Below are positions 38,350-46,512 of a stretch of 64,000 bases of DNA, one piece after another. Every line of letters starts with the position of its first letter. Position 1 is the stretch's first letter. This DNA comes from Candidatus Heimdallarchaeota archaeon B3_Heim (GTDB taxonomy: Archaea; Asgardarchaeota; Heimdallarchaeia; Hodarchaeales; Hodarchaeaceae). Under the pieces are notes generated by a model. That model did no database searches. It was not told the DNA's origin and saw nothing but the letters and a program-made list of their open reading frames with translations. The position numbers and the translations under genes were made by a program. The stretch covers positions 1 through 64,000 of the forward strand of contig NJBF01000016.1 in NCBI GenBank assembly GCA_003144275.1, written 5' to 3'.

Positions 38350-39063
38350 CTATTTTCCTGTTAATGGTATCATCTTATTTGAATTACATACAGTACAATG
38401 ATTATTTTTGATGAAGCAGTTCTTACAAAAAGGCGTACTGCAGCTGGGATTACCACATGTTACCGTAGCTAGAGCATTACATGAATTACATACAGTTTTA
38501 GATCCAAATATATTCCGAGATTGCCCGTAACGCTTGATTCTATAGTAAATAATTATAGAAAGTAGTAAAAGGACGAGAAATAGAAATGGAACAAAGAAAG
38601 GAAGATCAAAGAGTGTTGAGGGAATCTCGGTGGTGTCTAGCAAAATCTCTGATAAACTTACTTGATAGACCAAATCTTCAAGATAAAAGGGATCTGTGAT
38701 ATTATTGAAGGCTTCTCCGCTTGAAAATAACACATCAAATGTTTTAGTGTCACCTGCCTTCATACCCAATATGGCGTTCAAAAATCCGACATTTGGAGGA
38801 ACAGTTAGATCTGGAAATTGTTCGTATAGCTCATTTGGCGCGTTAGGATCGTCTGGATTGTGAACCCAAACAGTACCATTTTGACGCTCTACAATCGCTG
38901 TTTCAATCCACAAAGTATAGTTGAGCTTTACAACGTCATTAAGTTCGACAAGAGTTTCAGGTGTAACGTCTATTCCGCTACTTAGCTGAATACTACTAGG
39001 AGAAGCTGGAATTATTATGAATAAGAAGAAAATTATGTGTAAAAAGTTTCCACGATTCATCAT
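38350..39063 (-). CDS. Membrane-anchored FKBP-like protein with cytosolic zinc finger
   Basis: The 237-residue protein has a signal peptide (residues about 1-23), an extracellular FKBP-like domain (VELNDVVKLNYTLWIE and AILGMKAGDTKTFDVLFS, residues about 30-145), a transmembrane helix (about 155-178) and a cysteine-rich cytosolic tail. The tail has CNSC, CGNPSC, CKNC and CTVC pairs, compatible with two zinc ions. FKBP-like domains act as prolyl isomerases or chaperones. An insertion around residues 55-85 (NPDDPNAPNELYEQ) is unusual for the fold. The gene is divergent from the swivelling-domain gene. Confidence 0.75.
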   Translation of the reverse strand: MMNRGNFLHIIFFLFIIIPASPSSIQLSSGIDVTPETLVELNDVVKLNYTLWIETAIVERQNGTVWVHNPDDPNAPNELYEQFPDLTVPPNVGFLNAILGMKAGDTKTFDVLFSSGEAFNNITDPFYLEDLVYQVSLSEILLDTTEIPSTLFDLPFFVPFLFLVLLLLSIIIYYRIKRYGQSRNIFGSKTVCNSCNALATVTCGNPSCSTPFCKNCFIKNNHCTVCNSNKMIPLTGK

Positions 39064-39177
39064 TAATCACAGGGCTAGTCAATGAATCAGGGATAAGGAG
39101 TGGATTTTTATATTTATTTCTTCTAAATAGAAGAAGAAAAATATTATGCTCTCAGAATATAAACACTTTAAGTGAAA

Positions 39178-39588
39178 ATGGTAACACCTTCAGGCTTAAC
39201 ATTAAAATTTGTGCTTCATGGCTGGGCTGCTAATAGTTATCGTCGATCAGAAGGTACAGCATTTCTGGCTCAAGATCCAGCTACAGCTAGAACGAGGATT
39301 GAGGCATTCAGAGAATTAATTCCTCGGATTTTGATATGTCCTTTATTAGATTGGTCGTGGTCAGATATAGCTAATAATGTTGCAGGAGTTGTTACAGATC
39401 ACGGAACAAGAGTTTCCAGAGGATCAGAAGTTTCTGGAATTGTTCAGGTCGCTGCTGTTTTGGGTACTAGAGAAGCTACGGCTAAAATTAAAGATGGAGA
39501 TTATGTACAAATAATTTGTGAAGGAAATGAGGCGTTAGCAAAAATTTTTGAACCAACAAAATATTTAACGGGTATTAAAGAAACCTAA
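39178..39588 (+). CDS. Stand-alone PEP-utilising-type swivelling domain lacking its histidine
   Basis: The 136-residue protein is only the size of the phosphohistidine domain of PEP synthase-type enzymes. Its segment AGVVTDHGTRVSRGSEVSGI aligns with the family signature GxxTxxGGxTSHAAIVAR, and VLGTREATAKIKDGDYVQI follows as expected. The phosphorylated His is replaced by Arg (VSRG for TSHA), so phosphate transfer is not possible. I choose the ATG at 39178 over the GTG two codons before. The role is unknown; substrate-binding or a structural partner is possible. Confidence 0.65.
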   Translation: MVTPSGLTLKFVLHGWAANSYRRSEGTAFLAQDPATARTRIEAFRELIPRILICPLLDWSWSDIANNVAGVVTDHGTRVSRGSEVSGIVQVAAVLGTREATAKIKDGDYVQIICEGNEALAKIFEPTKYLTGIKET

Positions 39589-39594
39589 AATTAT

Positions 39595-40212
39595 CTACTC
39601 TTCTTCCATTCGATTTCCTTTAGAAGTTTGTACCTCTTGTTCGGCTAGCTTTAATTTAACGTAACTATCCCATTCCTCCTGATTTTTACGAAATTTTCCT
39701 TCCCATTCTGTGGAGAGTGACAATAATTGATTTTCATGTTGGGTTTTCATCGTTGTAAGGTTCGACTCCAACTCCGTTACTGTAGTGTTTAGGCGCGAGA
39801 ATTGTCTTAACGTTTCTTCTTTCTCATTTTCCAAAGTCTTAGCTCGCTGTTCTAATATTTTTACCTGTTTTTGTAAACCATCTGCTTCTGCTTCTTTTTT
39901 TGTAAGAGATTGTTGGAGTTCTTCTACTATATTAGAATCTGTTTGAGAGCTTTTTATAGTTTGGGTACGTGCCTTCTTGGCAACACTGATTGAATATTGG
40001 TTGAGAAGATCCTGACTGATCTTTATTAGTTGATCCGTGATCTCTCGGACGAAATTTTCAGCTTGATAAACAGGTACACTTGAATGAGCAGGAACTCGAC
40101 GTGGGATGGATTGTAAAAATTTATCACGAGATTCTCCTAGTTGTCTTTTAGACTCAGAAATAAGAGGGTCGAATAATTTCATAATATAATTTCCAAGATC
40201 GGAATCTGACAT
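39595..40212 (-). CDS. Coiled-coil protein
   Basis: The 205-residue, highly charged protein has a strong heptad coiled coil over residues about 85-190, rich in Glu, Lys, Gln and Leu (for example LQKQVKILEQRAKTLENEKE). The N-terminal 80 residues are helical. There is no signal peptide or membrane segment. It is convergent with the swivelling-domain gene and divergent from the profilin. A scaffold or cytoskeletal role is possible but not shown. Confidence 0.6.
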   Translation of the reverse strand: MSDSDLGNYIMKLFDPLISESKRQLGESRDKFLQSIPRRVPAHSSVPVYQAENFVREITDQLIKISQDLLNQYSISVAKKARTQTIKSSQTDSNIVEELQQSLTKKEAEADGLQKQVKILEQRAKTLENEKEETLRQFSRLNTTVTELESNLTTMKTQHENQLLSLSTEWEGKFRKNQEEWDSYVKLKLAEQEVQTSKGNRMEEE

Positions 40213-40464
40213 AGAATCACACGGGGGATTTCATACAAGACAGTACTTTTAGTGTAATTTATACACTCTTTTTAATATTGGTATTTTTACTAATCACTTT
40301 TTATTCTTTATTGAGACACAAACTTCAGCGAGATCTAAGAATGTTAGAAAAGGAATTAAAAGTCATTTGATATACTTATGCTGGTTTACCTTAATATAAT
40401 CATAATGTTGGTAAAAGGAGGGTGAAATAGAGAATTTCTCCGTATTCTCATAATATTAGCACAC
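40213..40464. other. Intergenic region before the profilin gene
   Basis: This contains a very short frame, TTG at 40278 to TGA at 40370 (30 residues), that would encode one hydrophobic helix and a basic tail (LRHKLQRDLRMLEKELK). There is no ribosome-binding site, so I do not call it a gene. Nothing else stands out. Confidence 0.3.
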
Positions 40465-40474
40465 CTTTATAATA
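40465..40474 (+). promoter_or_regulatory. TATA-like promoter of the profilin gene
   Basis: CTTTATAATA lies 33-42 bp before the ATG at 40507, a usual distance for an archaeal gene with a short leader. Confidence 0.45.
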
Positions 40475-40506
40475 GATACACGGAAGAACATTATAGGGAT
40501 ATAATT

Positions 40507-40875
40507 ATGTCTTATCAAGATGATATGAACGCTTTAATCCAAAATGGATATGTGTCAATCGTTACAATTTTAGATCCTAATGGGGCTCCCTATTGGACAA
40601 ACCAACCCGAATGGCAAGTTGATGGCCCTGCTCTTTTATCCTCATGGCAAAACAAAGAGCCAGGTGTTAATATTGCTGGAGTTCGTTACTCCAGTATGGT
40701 TAATGATTGGGAAGTTGGCAACTATGTAGCCCGAAATGTAGGCGGAGCAGGAATAATTTGCCTAGTACGAGCGCCAAATAATTATTATTTTTTGACCTGG
40801 ACTCCTGGTGATGTTCAGATTCCTTCTATCAATGTCCACGGCGAAGTAGCAAAGATGGCTATTAAATTCCAGTAA
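40507..40875 (+). CDS. Profilin-like protein
   Basis: The 122-residue protein has the profilin plan: N-terminal helix (SYQDDMNALIQNGY), strand with a Gly turn and Trp (IVTILDPNGAPYWTNQPEW), a helix, then VNIAGVRYSSMV and the late strands GAGIICLVRAPNNYYFLTW, ending in a C-terminal amphipathic helix (HGEVAKMAIKFQ). Length fits the family. Profilins bind actin monomers; Asgard profilins bind actin of eukaryotes in vitro. No actin gene is in this window. The assignment rests on pattern and length, not an alignment. Confidence 0.7.
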   Translation: MSYQDDMNALIQNGYVSIVTILDPNGAPYWTNQPEWQVDGPALLSSWQNKEPGVNIAGVRYSSMVNDWEVGNYVARNVGGAGIICLVRAPNNYYFLTWTPGDVQIPSINVHGEVAKMAIKFQ

Positions 40876-41035
40876 AAATTCATCCACTCCCTTTCTTTTT
40901 TTCATTGAATTTTCCTATTCGTCAGAGTCTTCAGTCATATTTCTTTTAAGATGAGAAAAACTTTCATTCATTATTCTTTTTTTTATGAGAAGATGTTTTG
41001 AAATGTCTGTTTCTAGATCGCTAGATGAGTAACAA

Positions 41036-43834
41036 ATGAACGGCCAATGGAAAAATACTTTTGTTTCACTAAGCAACATTAGAAAAAATCTTCTTGCGGT
41101 AAGTTCCACCTCTGATATTTCATCAAATGACTTTGTAAATCAATACCTCTTGCAAATGACAGTTTTATGGACTTTACAGAAACATCGGTACTTCAATGAT
41201 GATGAAAACTATTTTATTACGATGTTCCATTTAATTGAAAAGAAAGATCAAAATATTCCTTTCAATACTTACAATGAGTTTATAAATTCATTATTAATAG
41301 AATTATCCGCATTGAATGATAATCATCTTAGCATAGACCAACGATTTGGGCGATTACGGGGCTGTAAATCTGCGATATTTATCAATATTTCACATTTACA
41401 CAAGAAAGCAAATTTCTCTAATGCAAATTACTACAATTCATTAAAATCGCATTTAAGTGATAATGAAATTTCCAAGTCACTGGGAATATTGACAGTTCTT
41501 GATCGAATAGATTTTGAAATTAACGGAACATTTTTGGGGTCCTTATATGAGTGGTTGATATCATCTAGAACCAAAAGGAAAGGGGGAGTATATTATACTC
41601 CTGTGGAACTAACAGCTTATATTTCGCGCTACTCAGTAAGAACGCTACTAATGGGTCAGTTTGGGGTTAAATCTAGATATTCACCTGATGCTTGGGTTAC
41701 TTATTTCGAGTCCCTTGATAGCACTGGTTTATTAAGATTGTATGAAACATTAATTAATTTAACGATACTAGATCCCGCTGTTGGTACTGGACAATTCTTA
41801 GAAAGTGTTATCGACGAATTATTATCAATATATTCTAACCTAGTCAAAAAATTTAAAGCGCTAAATCTGTCACTACCCCTCAATCTTATTACCAATCGAT
41901 CTTGTAACACTGGAAACCTAATCGATCTTACAAAGATTATAGATCAGACAGAATTTGAATTCTATTTATTAACACATCTGATTTTTCCAAAATCATTATA
42001 TGGAGTAGATATAGACCCTTTTGTCATTCCTTTCACAAAGACTCGGTTATTCATTTCTTTTGCTCACCGAATTAAGCTTCATGAGAAAGATTTTCATTTC
42101 ATTAATCCATTCCAGTGTAATTTAAAGATTGGAGACGCACTTTTGATGGCTTGGGAGGATTTCTTCCCTAAAACATTGACGAAGAAAAATAATTTCTCTC
42201 TTATTCTTACCAATCCCCCTTATATTGGAGAAAGTGACAATAAGGAACTATTTAGGAAATATTCGGTTGCTTATCCTACTTATTATGAGGGAAAACTCAA
42301 CATTTGGTATCTATTTTTTCATTTAGCCCTTAATTTAGTTCAATCTGGAGGTATTGTATCTTTTTTAGTTTCTAATTATTGGTTGACTGCCTCAGGAGCT
42401 TCAAAATTACGTAAAAGAATGCTGCAAGAAACTTTTATTTTAGAATTTATTGATTTTAAAGAAAATCGTTTGTTTGAAGGAGCTCAAGGTATTCATTCTA
42501 GTATAATCACCTTAAAGAAGCTGAAAAAGCAAAATTCATCCATAAATTGTGTTTTCTATACAAAGAAAGAACCAATGAACAATCAGCTTCTAAATAAGAT
42601 GTCAAATCAATTGGTATTCCAAATTAACCAGAAAAATCTTACGTTAAACAATTGGGATGATTATTTTCATTTTCTTCCTTCTGATGTCTCTCTCATACTG
42701 GAAAAGGTAATTAATAGATCCTCCCCTCTTAGAGCTTCAACCTACACAGTAAAAGAAGGACTGATCACAGGGCTTAACAAGATCACTAAACGTCAAGTTG
42801 AGAAATATGGTTACCATTCAACTTGGATAAATCGTGGTATATATGTGTTTGATATTAAAAATATTAATGACCAAAAGACAATTCAGACATTTACGACTGA
42901 GGAAAATAAATATTTACATCCCTTATACAAAAGTTCGTCTATAGTAGATTATTCAACACGAGTTAAGACTGATCAACGCTTTCTTTATCTAGTAAGGAGA
43001 GATGTAGATATTTCCACAATCCCAAATATAAAAAAACATCTTGATCAATATCAAACGGCTACATATAATTCGTTAGATCACCCTCCATACATTAATCGTC
43101 CTCGAAAAAAAGAAATCTTTCTCTCTCCAAAACTTGTGACTCCTCAAAGAGCACGGAAAACACATTTTGGGTATAGCTGCACAGAATGGTTTGCTGCTCA
43201 AGATGTATATTTTGTTCTCGAAGAGAAAAATAATATTCAAAAATTGAAAATTCTCCTTATTCTTCTGCAATCGAAGGTATCTTTCTTTTGGTTCTCTTGG
43301 ATGGGGAAAAAAAAGGGCTCTCAGATGGAGTTTTTTGGTGAGTCAGTTTCAAACTTTCCCATTCCTAAGAAATTGAATAAAGGAGATCTTCTAGCACGGA
43401 TCGCTGATTACTTAATTTTTCTGAACTCCCTAGAAAACAAGCAAAGTGAATATGAACAACTAAGGAGGTTTCTAGAGGAAGGAATCGCTAATATTATTGT
43501 TTATAAGAGTTATTTTAACGACCTTATACTCACTTCTCCAAGTCAAAATCAACTTTACGAGGATGTCTGTGTTTTTCTAGTTAAATCTCTTGAAAAAATT
43601 GACATTGAACATTTTTTAAAAATCCGATATGCCATTTCTGTCACAGAAAATGTTACCACGACTAATAAAACAGAATTCATTAAACTAAAAGAGTCTATCT
43701 TATCTAAAATTAATGCTTCCTTTCATAAATTAGTTTCTGATAAGAGGATTGAAAAATTGAATAGGGAAATAAGCACAAGCCAAATTGTAGAACAGATAGG
43801 CAATTATTATGATTCTAAAAACCATTTAATCTAG
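41036..43834 (+). CDS. Type IIG-like (Eco57I/TaqI family) DNA adenine methyltransferase
   Basis: The 932-residue protein has the N6-adenine methyltransferase motifs DPAVGTGQFLES (AdoMet binding, D246) and TNPPY (catalysis, N393). The preceding stretch KRKGGVYYTPVELTAYISRY is the usual YTP segment of type I/IIG enzymes. The C-terminal half resembles a TaqI-type target-recognition domain, with LVTPQRARKTHFGYSC and ESVSNFPIPK. I see no PD-(D/E)xK nuclease motif in the first 180 residues, so it may only modify DNA. It is the first gene of the DNA-modification block and precedes the minus-strand DpdA-like gene. Confidence 0.88.
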   Translation: MNGQWKNTFVSLSNIRKNLLAVSSTSDISSNDFVNQYLLQMTVLWTLQKHRYFNDDENYFITMFHLIEKKDQNIPFNTYNEFINSLLIELSALNDNHLSIDQRFGRLRGCKSAIFINISHLHKKANFSNANYYNSLKSHLSDNEISKSLGILTVLDRIDFEINGTFLGSLYEWLISSRTKRKGGVYYTPVELTAYISRYSVRTLLMGQFGVKSRYSPDAWVTYFESLDSTGLLRLYETLINLTILDPAVGTGQFLESVIDELLSIYSNLVKKFKALNLSLPLNLITNRSCNTGNLIDLTKIIDQTEFEFYLLTHLIFPKSLYGVDIDPFVIPFTKTRLFISFAHRIKLHEKDFHFINPFQCNLKIGDALLMAWEDFFPKTLTKKNNFSLILTNPPYIGESDNKELFRKYSVAYPTYYEGKLNIWYLFFHLALNLVQSGGIVSFLVSNYWLTASGASKLRKRMLQETFILEFIDFKENRLFEGAQGIHSSIITLKKLKKQNSSINCVFYTKKEPMNNQLLNKMSNQLVFQINQKNLTLNNWDDYFHFLPSDVSLILEKVINRSSPLRASTYTVKEGLITGLNKITKRQVEKYGYHSTWINRGIYVFDIKNINDQKTIQTFTTEENKYLHPLYKSSSIVDYSTRVKTDQRFLYLVRRDVDISTIPNIKKHLDQYQTATYNSLDHPPYINRPRKKEIFLSPKLVTPQRARKTHFGYSCTEWFAAQDVYFVLEEKNNIQKLKILLILLQSKVSFFWFSWMGKKKGSQMEFFGESVSNFPIPKKLNKGDLLARIADYLIFLNSLENKQSEYEQLRRFLEEGIANIIVYKSYFNDLILTSPSQNQLYEDVCVFLVKSLEKIDIEHFLKIRYAISVTENVTTTNKTEFIKLKESILSKINASFHKLVSDKRIEKLNREISTSQIVEQIGNYYDSKNHLI

Positions 43835-43897
43835 AAAATATATCAAGGAATTTCATATTAAAAATTAATTTGTCTTTTTAAAGTTCTAAGCTAGTGA

Positions 43898-44836
43898 TCA
43901 ATTGAAATAATAATTAAGAGATCGTATATGATCTTGAGAGACAATCTTTTTCATTCTTTTCTTAATTGATCTCACATAAGAAACTTGCTCAATTTTTAGG
44001 CAATAATTCTGAGCAGTAAGAAATATCCATACGTTCCATAGTGCACGATTTATCCATCCTCGACTGCCTGGTTGCTGTAATTGTGCAAAATTCTCAAGGA
44101 AAGCTGGTTTATACTTATCAAAAAGTTCTACTGTAAACCATTTCCTAGTTCTTGATGATTTTCTTGCGCTAGGAACTGATCTAGAACCCTCAGGAGTATA
44201 ACAATCTCCAATTGCAGCATTTCTCCTCCATCCGATCCAATCTATTGACTCAAGATTGTTCTTGAACGCCAATTGATGAAAAGGGCTCCCTAACCCAAAT
44301 CCATGAAATTTTTGGTCAGTTATTGAACGAAATTTGGCTAACCAAGCAGCAACATCGAAAACACTTCCTTTTTCGTTAATTTTAAGTGAAGAAACCATTC
44401 CTCCCAATCCGATATTGGAAACTGAATAATCTATTGTATTTATTTTTGGGAAATGAACGACTGGTAATATTGGATGATCTATACTCTGCATTAAAGTAGA
44501 CCAATTGCTAAAAGATCTATACTGATTTCCGATGACATCAAGATTCACAATTATATCACTGTCATATACCCCTATATTCTTAAGAAAATCAGTGTAATTT
44601 TCTAACGAAATTGCGATACCTGAATGATGTGCACTGTAGGCACCAGAGTCAATCATTATAGGCCCATCGAAAGAAAAATAGTCATGCAAACCGATTGCTT
44701 TAATTCTTTGAATGCATTTTCTAAATTGCCAATAAGAAAACAATATTCCAGATTTTTTCTTATGCATACATCGCTTAATTTCATTTTCATATAACCAAGG
44801 AAAAAATCCCTGTACAATACCTAAGTATAATTTCAA
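43898..44836 (-). CDS. DpdA-like DNA guanine transglycosylase, paralogue 1
   Basis: This 312-residue protein of the tRNA-guanine transglycosylase fold has the signature IDSGAYSAH (residues 62-70), where TGT enzymes have a catalytic Asp-Ser-Gly, then VNLDV (D100), PVVHFP, FHGFGLGS, and ESIDWIGW with D199 as candidate nucleophile. It lacks the CxCxxC zinc cluster of tRNA enzymes, as expected of the DNA-acting DpdA group. DpdA proteins exchange guanine for a 7-deazaguanine (preQ0) in DNA. It starts with TTG and is divergent from the DUF6884/DpdA/methyltransferase operon. Confidence 0.75.
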   Translation of the reverse strand: MKLYLGIVQGFFPWLYENEIKRCMHKKKSGILFSYWQFRKCIQRIKAIGLHDYFSFDGPIMIDSGAYSAHHSGIAISLENYTDFLKNIGVYDSDIIVNLDVIGNQYRSFSNWSTLMQSIDHPILPVVHFPKINTIDYSVSNIGLGGMVSSLKINEKGSVFDVAAWLAKFRSITDQKFHGFGLGSPFHQLAFKNNLESIDWIGWRRNAAIGDCYTPEGSRSVPSARKSSRTRKWFTVELFDKYKPAFLENFAQLQQPGSRGWINRALWNVWIFLTAQNYCLKIEQVSYVRSIKKRMKKIVSQDHIRSLNYYFN

Positions 44837-44952
44837 AACAAATTTTACCCCTAAATCAATTTAATACATCACAAAAATATGATGGTATCAATCGTATAAT
44901 TACAAATAATTTTCCTCTATAATTAGCTGTGTGATAATAAAGGTGTAAATAT

Positions 44953-45426
44953 ATGTCACCGCCAAAATACCTCCTCATTATTTCATGTGGGAAGAAAAAA
45001 TCGGAGGAACTCAAACATCATGCTTTGAAAGCAGAGGAGGCATATAAAGGACCAATGTTTCAAGTCATAAACAAAGCGAAAAGGGAAAATAGGTGGGGTG
45101 ATAATCTGAAACTAGGCGTCGTGTCAGCAAAATATGGATTCTTACGAGAAAGTGACTTAATCACCTACTATGATCTTAAAATGACGAAACCTATTGCCAA
45201 ACAGCTTCATTCGAAAGTAATTGAGAGTATTCGAAGTTGGTATTACGCTGAATTATTTTCATTAATATATGTGATCATGGGTAAGGATTATTTAGCAAGC
45301 GTGAAAGGATTGGAAGATTACATTAAAACCGATGTCAGAATTGAGAATATGGGAGGATTAGGCCTTGGACAGCGAAAACTCTTGGATTTCCTCAATTCAA
45401 TTGATATTTCTGGTTTAGATTCGTGA
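44953..45426 (+). CDS. YaaA/DUF6884-like protein, possible DpdC analogue
   Basis: This 157-residue protein opens LLIISCGKKKSEEL and continues with EEAYKGPMFQVI and LGVVSAKYGFLRESDLITYY, the hallmark CxKxK, Y-G-xxF and SAKYG motifs of DUF6884/YaaA-related proteins. In bacterial Dpd clusters a YaaA-related protein, DpdC, is needed to convert preQ0 in DNA to the amido form. That makes a base-modifying role plausible here. AGGTG at 44941 precedes the ATG. The DpdA-like gene starts 12 bp after its stop. Confidence 0.75.
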   Translation: MSPPKYLLIISCGKKKSEELKHHALKAEEAYKGPMFQVINKAKRENRWGDNLKLGVVSAKYGFLRESDLITYYDLKMTKPIAKQLHSKVIESIRSWYYAELFSLIYVIMGKDYLASVKGLEDYIKTDVRIENMGGLGLGQRKLLDFLNSIDISGLDS

Positions 45427-45438
45427 GGAGAAGAAAAA

Positions 45439-46500
45439 ATGAGCTTCGCTTTAGGAACTCCCATCAATGCTCGAATAAGACCTTGGAAATATGATTGGAT
45501 TGTAAAACCTGATTCTTTGATGATCTCCGCCATCGATTTAATGGAAAATTCAAGTTTATTTGAGAAAATAAAGAAAATAGGGGTTCACGAGTATTTAGAA
45601 TGGGACGGTCCTCTAGTCTGTGATTCTGGAGCGTTTTCTGCCATTAATCGAAAGAAGAAGATCAATGTTGAACTCGAACAATTAAAACTGTATTATCGAG
45701 AGTTAACAAGACAAGATCCAAATATTATCAAAATTACATTAGATTATCCTGATGAGAATATCCTCTCAAATTATTTAGAATTACTTCCGTATGAGATCCA
45801 ACCAGTCATTCCTTATAACCAATTACAGATTTTGGAACAAATAGTAACAGAATCTGGATTACCTGAGTGGAGCTTCATTGGACGCTTAGTTCCTTTAATG
45901 AGAGGAGGTAGTGGATATAAAAATAGATTATTTTCTGCTATCAACGATTTTAAAAACAAATTAGATGAAATTTCTTATAATGAAAAATGTAGAATATGGG
46001 CCTTGGGAGTAGGTGCGCCTAGTATTTTAACCGAGGTATTGACAGCCGTGGATGGATGTGATTCATCTCGTTGGAGAATTACTGGCTCTAATATGATTTT
46101 ACTTCCGCATGGAGGGGAACGTGGAGTTGGTAACAAGACTAAATGGAGGGGAACTCATCGTAGAATTGAAGAGGGGGATGAAAAAATGTTGGTTTTACAA
46201 ATTTTACAACAAATAGATACTCTCTCAGGAGGATTAGAAACTCTTGATAAATCATTATGGTTTAATAAGAATCCTAAACAGCTTAAAAATCATTTTGAAG
46301 TAAATTTACCAAGTATTGGAAAGCTTATAGAAAAATTAAGAAACAATATTCAAACAATGACGGTTTACGACTTAGAATTGTTATTAAGAAGTTCTGGAAA
46401 TCTACGTCTTATATTCAATTACTTTGCTGCATTGCATTACAAGCTAGAAGAAAGAGATAATACTAATTATGAGAACAATAATCCATACTTCATAATCTAG
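45439..46500 (+). CDS. DpdA-like DNA guanine transglycosylase, paralogue 2
   Basis: This 353-residue second TGT-fold protein carries CDSGAFSAI (61-69), ITLDYP (D102), PVIPYN, ALGVGAP and VDGCDSSRWR with D208 as candidate nucleophile. It differs strongly from paralogue 1, so the two probably have different tasks, for example different sites or a catalytic and a non-catalytic subunit. A C-terminal extension of about 110 residues is helical and polar. GAGGAG lies eight bases before the ATG; the methyltransferase gene starts 12 bp after the stop. Confidence 0.75.
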   Translation: MSFALGTPINARIRPWKYDWIVKPDSLMISAIDLMENSSLFEKIKKIGVHEYLEWDGPLVCDSGAFSAINRKKKINVELEQLKLYYRELTRQDPNIIKITLDYPDENILSNYLELLPYEIQPVIPYNQLQILEQIVTESGLPEWSFIGRLVPLMRGGSGYKNRLFSAINDFKNKLDEISYNEKCRIWALGVGAPSILTEVLTAVDGCDSSRWRITGSNMILLPHGGERGVGNKTKWRGTHRRIEEGDEKMLVLQILQQIDTLSGGLETLDKSLWFNKNPKQLKNHFEVNLPSIGKLIEKLRNNIQTMTVYDLELLLRSSGNLRLIFNYFAALHYKLEERDNTNYENNNPYFII

Positions 46501-46512
46501 AGATGCTCATTA

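Noticed and set aside
40278..40370. Thirty-residue single-helix peptide before the profilin gene
   Set aside because: It has a TTG start without ribosome-binding site; too short to support from sequence alone.
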